From the NCBI GenBank assembly GCA_036336795.1, contig JAYZFL010000021.1:1-31514 (forward strand): a stretch of DNA of 31,514 nucleotides, in the 5' to 3' direction. The position numbers and the translations under genes are program-made. Origin of the DNA: UBA822 sp036336795. Lineage in GTDB: Bacteria; Gemmatimonadota; Gemmatimonadetes; Longimicrobiales; Gaopeijiaceae. The notes beneath the pieces are model-generated. The model searched no databases. It was given only the letters and a program-made list of their open reading frames with translations, and was not told where the DNA came from. Shown here piece by piece: positions 26,852 to 31,514 of this stretch. Positions within the stretch are counted from its first letter, which is position 1. Each line of letters starts with the position of its first letter.

Positions 26852-26878
26852 GGCTTGGAACGAGCCGATTATATTTTT
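26852..26878 (+). terminator. intrinsic terminator candidate after the D-amino-acid enzyme gene
   Basis: GGCTTG (26852-26857) pairs with CGAGCC (26861-26866) around a GAA loop, followed by a T-rich run to 26878. It is short but correctly placed, 56 bases after the stop. The rest of the 271-base gap holds no credible gene. Confidence 0.5.
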
Positions 26879-27005
26879 GTCCGAAGCACCGGTTCCTGTT
26901 GCAGGATGGTCCGCCCTGCCCGATCACACTGATCACTTACATGTAGGCGGCGTGGGACCACCACAGTAGGTTTCCGAGGAGAAATCTAGACCATTCTGGG
27001 CGCCC

Positions 27006-27034
27006 TTAATGTGTATCAGCTATGATTGTAATAT
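27006..27034 (+). promoter_or_regulatory. candidate promoter for ridA
   Basis: TTAATG (27006-27011) and TAATAT (27029-27034) are 17 bases apart in a markedly AT-rich stretch just upstream of ridA. Both boxes are only partial matches (three and four of six). Confidence 0.35.
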
Positions 27035-27067
27035 GCTGACATATAGTTACTTAAGGAGATTTATTTA

Positions 27068-27457
27068 ATGAATAACTTTAGATTTGTTCATACGCCGGAA
27101 GCACCCGAAGCCATTGGGCCGTATTCACAGGCCGTGGTGACAGGTGATTGGGTCTTTGCATCTGGCCAGATCCCGATCGATCCGGCCACCGGAGAGTTGA
27201 TTGGAGGAGATATAACGGTGCAGACTGACCGCGTGATGAAGAATCTCTCCGCCGTCTTAGGGGCCGCTGGGACGTCGATGAGGTCTGTGGTGAAAACCAC
27301 TGTGTACCTCGCTGACATGGCGAACTTTGCCGAGATGAACAAGGTATATGCTGAGCACTTCGGAGATCACCGGCCTGCTCGAGCCACCGTGCAAGCAGGG
27401 GGTTTGCCCAAGGCTGCTGAAGTGGAGATCGAAGTGATCGCGAAAATCGGCTCCTGA
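27068..27457 (+). CDS. ridA: RidA family reactive imine/enamine deaminase
   Basis: This 129-residue protein of the YjgF/YER057c/UK114 family forms a cytosolic trimer that hydrolyses reactive enamines and imines (for example 2-aminoacrylate) released by PLP enzymes. Family marks are GPYSQAV, VFASGQIPIDP, the YLADMANFAEMN helix start and RPARATVQAGGLP with the key arginine R105, then VEIEVIA. The ATG at 27068 has a strong AAGGAG site 9 bases upstream. Its position after a D-serine-dehydratase-like gene is logical, since such PLP enzymes produce 2-aminoacrylate, the RidA substrate; the functional link is inferred. Confidence 0.96.
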   Translation: MNNFRFVHTPEAPEAIGPYSQAVVTGDWVFASGQIPIDPATGELIGGDITVQTDRVMKNLSAVLGAAGTSMRSVVKTTVYLADMANFAEMNKVYAEHFGDHRPARATVQAGGLPKAAEVEIEVIAKIGS

Positions 27458-27560
27458 GCATAGCCATTGGCTGAGACTCGATGAGGACCGGACTCGACAT
27501 ACGATGAGAATTCCACAAACCATACACGAGCCAGAGATGTTTGGGGGTACGAGCTAGATC

Positions 27561-27908
27561 ATGTATATCCGATCTCTCATGGTGCTTGCCTTCATGTTTA
27601 TGGCCTCAGGCTGTGGGGTGGTTCGGATGTCTGATCAACTCGCAAACTCGGGAGAATTCATCGAGATTGTGGTCGATAACCGATACTTAAGTGACGTAAG
27701 GATCTGGGCTGTATCGGGTGCTGGCAACGAGTACCTTGGGGCTGTCATGGGAAAGAATAAAGAAACGTTTACGCATCGGTGGCTGCGTCCCGACGACTTG
27801 CGTCTACTCGTGCGCACGGTTGGTGGACGCTCCTTTACTACGCGCGGCATCGACACTACTCCGGGCGAATCAGTGGAGCTCCAGGTGCCAGCGCGATTCC
27901 CACCTTGA
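27561..27908 (+). CDS. small hypothetical lipoprotein
   Basis: This 115-residue protein has a clear lipoprotein signal: basic start, LMVLAFMFM core and an ASGC lipobox with the cysteine near residue 18. The mature part is about 98 residues of predicted beta strands (IEIVVDNRYLSDVRIWAV, YLGAVMGKNKETFTHRW, VELQVPARF), suggesting a small beta-sandwich. I do not recognise a named family with certainty. The ATG at 27561 has a poor ribosome binding site. The selenocysteine tRNA begins 10 bases after the stop, so the two may share a transcript. Confidence 0.7.
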   Translation: MYIRSLMVLAFMFMASGCGVVRMSDQLANSGEFIEIVVDNRYLSDVRIWAVSGAGNEYLGAVMGKNKETFTHRWLRPDDLRLLVRTVGGRSFTTRGIDTTPGESVELQVPARFPP

Positions 27909-27917
27909 GAATCCTGA

Positions 27918-28014
27918 GGGGGCGGATGGGGTCTGGTGGCTCCACTGGTCTTCAAAACCAGCTTGCCCGGCTAAACCCCGGGTTGGTGGGTTCGATTCCC
28001 ACACGCTCCCGCCA
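27918..28014 (+). tRNA. selC: tRNA-Sec (anticodon TCA)
   Basis: This is a 97-base selenocysteine tRNA with an encoded 3' CCA. The acceptor 27918-27925 pairs with 28003-28010, with one wobble and one mismatch at position 8. The D stem has six base pairs (27928-27933 with 27938-27943) around a 4-base loop, a tRNA-Sec hallmark. The anticodon stem is 27945-27949/27957-27961, with loop CTTCAAA and anticodon TCA at 27952-27954. A long variable arm (CCCGG/CCGGG) follows, then a 5-base-pair T stem with loop TTCGATT. UCA reads UGA, so the host should insert selenocysteine. selA, selB and selD are not in this window. Confidence 0.93.
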
Positions 28015-28046
28015 TATGTGAAGTTGCTGGCTAGGTAGCTGCTATA

Positions 28047-28086
28047 GGGGCTTCGGCGGTCCTTGATGGACCATGACCGGAGCCCC
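28047..28086 (+). other. two-tiered hairpin downstream of tRNA-Sec
   Basis: Outer arms 28047-28056 and 28077-28086 pair in all 10 positions (one wobble). An inner stem GGTCC/GGACC (28058-28062, 28068-28072) is closed by a TTGAT loop. No T-tract follows. It may mark the 3' end of the tRNA transcript or be an RNase processing site. The remaining 28087-28256 holds no supported gene; it does contain two GGAACCGGT direct repeats at 28156 and 28206. Confidence 0.6.
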
Positions 28087-28256
28087 TTGGTGCTTCCGGG
28101 ATCCCTCGTTATAAGCTGAAGAATTGATCTTGAATACGATGGTTGGAGCGACAACGGAACCGGTGTCTACTCGTCTTGTCCCGAAACTCATCCTCCTCTG
28201 GTTAAGGAACCGGTCGCAATACCTGTGGTATCCACCGACAGCTTCATAAAGATCGT

Positions 28257-28937
28257 ATGTGTCCCTCTAACACTTCACCTATGCAGACAAGTCGTGTGAG
28301 GTTGAGTTCCTCCGTCGTTTCGTTTTCAGTCTTGTTGTCATTCGTACGGATCCTTTTCGTTGTAATCCTCCTCGCTGTTTCCACTTCAGTGTCTGCCCAG
28401 GAACCGGATCTCAGCCTGAACACGCAGAGTCTGGATGCCCCTGACTCGTTGGTTACAAGCGGCAAAGTCTCGCCTGGGGGTGCTTTCCTGCGCTCCCTTA
28501 TCATTCCCGGCTGGGGGCAGGCTGCCTCGGGATCACCTAACCGTGCGGCTTTCTACTTTACGTTAGAATCATTCTCAGCTTGGATGATACTTAAGACCTC
28601 GAAGACCTTAGGAAGCGCCCAGAACATCTTGGCGTTAAGAATGTCTGAGGCAGAGATGCGCCTACGGAGTCAGGGTGTCGATCCGGCGGACATACCTTCG
28701 CAGGTGGATTCCGACTCCGCGGTCCAAAGTGCTCGTGACCTCGAGGAGACTCGCCTACAGCAGAGAGAGGATTGGTTCGCTTTTGCTTTGTTCTTCTTGT
28801 TTCTCGGTGGAGCTGATGCGTTCGTGGCTGCTCACCTCGCAGATTTTCCGGAACCATTGGAGGCGCAGATTCAAGCACTCCCGGACATGGGTGTCGAAAT
28901 CGGTTTTAGATTTTCCTACGATCCGTTCCATCCCTAG
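28257..28937 (+). CDS. DUF5683-like membrane-associated protein
   Basis: This 226-residue protein has a signal peptide or signal anchor (hydrophobic stretch LLSFVRILFVVILLAVSTSVSAQ, residues about 26-48). The mature part begins with SPGGAFLRSLIIPGWGQ, the DUF5683-type signature seen in outer-membrane-associated proteins of Bacteroidota and Gemmatimonadota. A coiled region rich in Glu, Arg and Gln lies at about 130-170 and another hydrophobic segment (WFAFALFFLFLGGADAFVAA) at about 173-192. The ATG at 28257 is used; ATG 28281 is an alternative that would shorten the signal. The function is not known. The gene is convergent with lpxH, leaving 8 bases between them. Confidence 0.75.
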   Translation: MCPSNTSPMQTSRVRLSSSVVSFSVLLSFVRILFVVILLAVSTSVSAQEPDLSLNTQSLDAPDSLVTSGKVSPGGAFLRSLIIPGWGQAASGSPNRAAFYFTLESFSAWMILKTSKTLGSAQNILALRMSEAEMRLRSQGVDPADIPSQVDSDSAVQSARDLEETRLQQREDWFAFALFFLFLGGADAFVAAHLADFPEPLEAQIQALPDMGVEIGFRFSYDPFHP

Positions 28938-28945
28938 GCACGAAC

Positions 28946-29683
28946 TCACTCTTCCCAGATGTGAAGTACCGGAGGGCGTCCCTCGTGAAGCACGAGGTAG
29001 CTTCGGTGACGGAGCCAGTCGCCTGCGTTCGCGTAGTAGCGGCCGGGCTCCACTTCCTCTAATAGTGGAATATGCGTGTGGCCGCAGACGATTAGATCCA
29101 GTGTCGGATTCTGCTGGAGCTCCCCAACGGCCCACTTCCGCAAGATTTTGGACCGACCTTTTTCGGCTTTCGATGGCCCCCCGGGGCTATGCTCGGTTTG
29201 TGAAACCCGTGCGGCTATCGCGATGCCGAGGTTGGGATGTAACCAACTGAACAACCACCTCGTTAAACGACTTCGAACCAGGGTACGAAGGAGTTGGTAC
29301 CCCACGTCGCCTCGGCCCAATCCGTCCCCGTGCGCGAGAAACGTCTGGAAGCCGTGAAGATCCCTGAGGACTGGATCTTGCAAGAAAGTGAGACCGATCT
29401 CTTCACTAAAGAAGGAGCCGCCCCACCAATCATGATTTCCGGCCATGATCGTGACGCGGACGCCTCGGTCGACGAGGTCCGCGAGAGCACCGAGAACACG
29501 TGTGTGTCCCCGAGGGATTACTGAGCGGTATTCAAACCAAAAGTCGAAGATGTCTCCGTTGAGGATTAACTCTGAAGCGCACTCGGCCGTATGGTCTAGC
29601 CAGCGCAAGAAAGCCTGCTCCGTTTCGGGCGGGGCGACACCGAGGTGGATATCACTCGCGATATAGATAGGCTTCTCAGACAT
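28946..29683 (-). CDS. lpxH: UDP-2,3-diacylglucosamine diphosphatase
   Basis: This 245-residue calcineurin-like phosphoesterase of lipid A synthesis converts UDP-2,3-diacylglucosamine to lipid X. Metal-binding motifs appear in order: SDIHLG, LNGDIFDFW, MAGNHDWW, LAHGDGLGRGD and CGHTHIP. The FDFWFEYRSVIPRG segment is typical of the LpxH group. Start ATG 29683 gives MSEKPIYIASDIHLG; a GTG three codons upstream (29692) is possible and neither has a good ribosome binding site. It is convergent with the DUF5683-like gene and divergent from the LolB-like gene. With lptE nearby, it forms part of an envelope-biogenesis neighbourhood. Confidence 0.92.
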   Translation of the reverse strand: MSEKPIYIASDIHLGVAPPETEQAFLRWLDHTAECASELILNGDIFDFWFEYRSVIPRGHTRVLGALADLVDRGVRVTIMAGNHDWWGGSFFSEEIGLTFLQDPVLRDLHGFQTFLAHGDGLGRGDVGYQLLRTLVRSRLTRWLFSWLHPNLGIAIAARVSQTEHSPGGPSKAEKGRSKILRKWAVGELQQNPTLDLIVCGHTHIPLLEEVEPGRYYANAGDWLRHRSYLVLHEGRPPVLHIWEE

Positions 29684-29742
29684 GGGGATCACAAGGTAAA
29701 CTGGGTGTATTACCTCGGGAAGTATGGAACTGCGAGGTCTGA

Positions 29743-30474
29743 GTGAACGAGGTATTACGGAAACTGGTGAATGGGGCTAACGAAATCGTGAGAGGGAACT
29801 TCTCTTCAGTCACTATCAGTTCGCTCGTGTTTACGACTGTGACGTGTGGCGGTAGGCTACCGGAATCGCCCACTCCTGTCCTGAATACTGATCAAGTCGT
29901 GTCTCGAGCCGAGAGTGGTAATCCGTTTTCGAGCCCGACCCAAGTCGTGTTTGAATGGAGTATCCGGGAACCCAACTTACGACTTAACGGAATGGGTGTC
30001 GCTAGACTCGAACCGCCGGCTAAAGCTCGCCTTGATCTGTTCTTGGAGAATGGACAGTCTGTGCTCGCCGCTGCTCTCGTCGACGATAAACTCCACGTCC
30101 CCAAGGGCACGCCGCTTCGAGTAGTCCCCTCTCCACCACTGCTATGGGCGTCGTTGGGGATGTTCCGCCCGGGTCCGAGAGCTGTTCTCCTCGGAGCAGA
30201 AGAATTAGAGGACAACAGGATACGGTTGCGGTACCACTTGCCCAGTGGAGATGAACTCCGCTACGAGATGGAAGACGGCCACCTGACTGGCGTGGAGCTT
30301 CGTGACCGTGGAAGTGCCGTACATCGTGTTGCACTCGAACGAAAAGAGCAGGGGCAGTTGCCCCACGAGGTCACTTACCGCAATCTAGCGTCATTCCGTG
30401 AGCTCAAGATCACAGTAGCAACCGTCGAAAAGGTGGATTTCTATCCTTCGGATATTTGGTACCCCGGCCTTTAA
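29743..30474 (+). CDS. LolA/LolB-like outer-membrane lipoprotein-sorting type protein
   Basis: This 243-residue protein begins with GTG 29743, preceded by GAGG 5 bases upstream. An alternative start (GTG 29791) would give a lipoprotein-like signal with a TVTCGG box; the cysteine in VTCGG is a possible lipidation site. The body is a run of beta strands (VVFEWSIREPNLRLNGMGVARLE, ARLDLFLENGQ, VHRVALE, RELKITVATVEKV) typical of the LolA/LolB half-barrel fold. I base the call on pattern, not a named hit. It lies immediately upstream of lptE on the same strand, with overlap possible if lptE starts early. A role in lipoprotein or lipid handling at the outer membrane is inference. Confidence 0.6.
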   Translation: MNEVLRKLVNGANEIVRGNFSSVTISSLVFTTVTCGGRLPESPTPVLNTDQVVSRAESGNPFSSPTQVVFEWSIREPNLRLNGMGVARLEPPAKARLDLFLENGQSVLAAALVDDKLHVPKGTPLRVVPSPPLLWASLGMFRPGPRAVLLGAEELEDNRIRLRYHLPSGDELRYEMEDGHLTGVELRDRGSAVHRVALERKEQGQLPHEVTYRNLASFRELKITVATVEKVDFYPSDIWYPGL

Positions 30475-30493
30475 GGTCGCGCTCATTCTGGCC

Positions 30494-30967
30494 TTGGCTG
30501 CCACTGCGTCAGCTTGTAATTACAGTTTTCGTTCCGGCAGCTTTCCTGATCACATCCGAAGTGTGGCGATCCTTCCTTTTGAGAACGATACAAATCGTTT
30601 TGAGCTCACTCAGGAGATCCATCAAGAGCTTCTGAAAGAACTTCCGCGTGCGCTAGGCGTCACGAACGCCGGAGAGGATGCGGCGGATGCTGTTGTGCAG
30701 GGCCGGATTGTCCGGTACGACCTCACGACCCCTCTCTTTCGTCCCGGTGTGGAAGCTGATCGAGTAGATGTCCTCCAGCGGCAGGTGAGCATCCGTGTCG
30801 AAGTTGAACTCATCGATCTGGTGGAGAACGTTATCATCTGGGACGACCGCACTCTCACCACGCAAGGCCAATATCTGGAAGAAGGTGAGAGTGAGGAGAT
30901 CGGACGTATCGAAGCCATAGAGCTTCTTGTTCAGCGCATCGTGGACGGAGCTCAGTCTAACTGGTAG
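30494..30967 (+). CDS. lptE: LptE-like LPS assembly lipoprotein
   Basis: The protein is 157 residues from the TTG at 30494. It would plug and stabilise LptD in the outer membrane during LPS export. Visible marks are the cysteine in TASACNYSF, the VAILPFENDTNRFELTQEI strand-helix unit, ADAVVQGRIVRYDL and VRVEVELID, with WDDRTLTTQG in the second half. This matches the LptE fold (residues about 20-150). With the TTG start the signal peptide is only eight residues long. Upstream in frame, FKVALILALAATASAC makes a perfect lipoprotein signal, so translation very likely begins at a rare codon near 30437-30452 (see finding). The gene directly follows the LolB-like gene and ends before a strong hairpin at 31076. 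Confidence 0.82.
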   Translation: MAATASACNYSFRSGSFPDHIRSVAILPFENDTNRFELTQEIHQELLKELPRALGVTNAGEDAADAVVQGRIVRYDLTTPLFRPGVEADRVDVLQRQVSIRVEVELIDLVENVIIWDDRTLTTQGQYLEEGESEEIGRIEAIELLVQRIVDGAQSNW

Positions 30968-31075
30968 GTCTCGTTTTTGAATCAAGCCGAGCGAGCCAGT
31001 CAGGCCGCATCTGATCAAGACGGTTCTAGCTCTAGGGTGCGTCTTCCGGCGAAGCTCCCCCTGACGGTGGAGAGG

Positions 31076-31116
31076 TTCTGTGGGGGCCCCTGGGCGCGAC
31101 CCCCACAGAATTTCTT
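31076..31116. terminator. terminator between convergent lptE and transporter genes
   Basis: An 11-base-pair perfect stem (31076-31086 with 31100-31110) with a 13-base loop is followed on the plus strand by TTTCTT. On the minus strand it lies just past the transporter stop codon, so it may serve both genes. Confidence 0.75.
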
Positions 31117-31514
31117 AGCCCAATGGAGTCTCGAACCAACCCCAAAACACGTACATCATCACGCTGGCGGCCACCAGGGTCAGAAGCATTGCCGGCGTGC
31201 CCTTCCTGAACCACATGCCGGGGGTGATCGCCAAGCTCGGATCGTTTTCTTGGCGCGCTAAGCGCTCGGAGATCGTGACGATAAACACGTTGGCCGTCGA
31301 ACCGATGTGGGTACCATTCCCGCCGAGTCCTACGCCCATTGCAAGCCCCCACCATAGCGGAGTCACGTTGATCCCTTGCGTCTCCATACCAAGGATGATC
31401 GGGATCATCGCGGCGGTGAACGGGATGTTATCGATAGCAGCTGATAGGAACGCGGCAACCCACATCAACACAAGCACCGATGTTCGCAGATCTGCCTCTA
31501 CGAAAGGCTGGATG
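31115..31514 (-). CDS. ArsB/NhaD-type ion transporter (IT superfamily), C-terminal part
   Basis: The frame is open to the right edge of the window, so the N-terminus is missing. About 132 residues are seen. They include SAAIDNIPFTAAMIPIIL and GVGLGGNGTHIGSTANVFIV, which match the conserved DN-P and GGNGT-IGASAN motifs of ArsB/NhaD/citrate-transporter family members, with hydrophobic spans around them and at the C-terminus (MLLTLVAASVMMYVF). Sodium/proton exchange or anion transport is likely, but the substrate cannot be read from this fragment. An in-frame GTG at 31477 is not the start because the family sequence continues upstream. Confidence 0.85.
   Translation of the reverse strand, partial: IQPFVEADLRTSVLVLMWVAAFLSAAIDNIPFTAAMIPIILGMETQGINVTPLWWGLAMGVGLGGNGTHIGSTANVFIVTISERLARQENDPSLAITPGMWFRKGTPAMLLTLVAASVMMYVFWGWFETPLG

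Noticed and set aside
26720..26969. Overlapping frames across the end of the PLP enzyme gene and the following gap
   Set aside because: Mostly in alternate frames of a real gene and its 3' gap, without family features; the gap is better explained by a terminator and a ridA promoter.
27078..27527. 149-residue minus-strand open frame over ridA
   Set aside because: It is antisense to ridA, which matches its family along its whole length.
27718..28154. Several open frames covering the tRNA-Sec region on both strands
   Set aside because: They run across a full tRNA cloverleaf and the small lipoprotein gene in other frames; none has family-like sequence.
28139..28249. 36-codon plus-strand frame starting at an ATG after the tRNA
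   Set aside because: Short, no ribosome binding site and no recognisable product.
1..31514. CRISPR arrays, insertion sequences and phage genes
   Set aside because: I saw no regularly spaced repeats, transposase or integrase sequences or terminal inverted repeats in the window.

Overview
This window looks like a piece of chromosome from a Gram-negative (diderm, LPS-bearing) bacterium. It is most likely a member of or near the Gemmatimonadota, probably uncultured. The phylum call is an inference from the style of several proteins: a secreted M14 peptidase with an HATE zinc motif, a protease/PD40-propeller/outer-membrane-barrel fusion, a DUF5683-type protein, small lipoproteins and a lone CarboxypepD-regulatory-domain protein. 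It is not from a database search. Gene density is high, many starts have clear GGAG-type ribosome binding sites, and several neighbouring genes overlap by a few bases. I see no insertion sequence, phage, integrase or CRISPR array.

Layout. 2-541: 3' end of a secreted-type alpha/beta hydrolase. 647-1426 (-): DUF1028 protein. 1601-2137: lspA. 2266-3684 (-): glnA, preceded by a sigma70-like promoter, a structured leader and a strong intrinsic terminator that lies before the coding region. 4031-5098: MscS channel. 5128-12525 (-): addB-addA followed by a CNNM/CBS (CorC-like) membrane protein. 12723-16630: secreted M14 carboxypeptidase-like protein and a CarboxypepD-regulatory-domain protein. 16679-17533 (-): dienelactone-hydrolase-like protein. 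17799-20413: mlaE-mlaF-mlaD. 20476-23643 (-): 1055-residue zinc-protease/beta-propeller/Omp85-like barrel fusion. 23900-26796: sialidase-like lipoprotein with a CxCC motif, TlpA-like thioredoxin and a D-serine-dehydratase/D-threonine-aldolase-like PLP enzyme. 27068-28014: ridA, a small lipoprotein and a selenocysteine tRNA (selC). 28257-28937: DUF5683-like protein. 28946-29683 (-): lpxH. 29743-30967: LolA/LolB-like protein and lptE. 31115-31514 (-): C-terminus of an ArsB/NhaD-type transporter.

How the genes fit together. A large share serves the envelope: lipoprotein maturation (lspA), lipid A synthesis (lpxH), LPS export (lptE), phospholipid transport (mlaEFD), outer-membrane proteins and osmotic protection (MscS). 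AddAB gives double-strand-break processing, glnA gives nitrogen assimilation, and selC implies selenoprotein synthesis encoded elsewhere in the genome.

The most interesting items are the putative attenuator in front of glnA, the protease-propeller-Omp85 fusion, the CxCC-sialidase/TlpA pair, the selenocysteine tRNA with a hairpin just downstream, and the missing standard start codon for a full-length lptE signal peptide.
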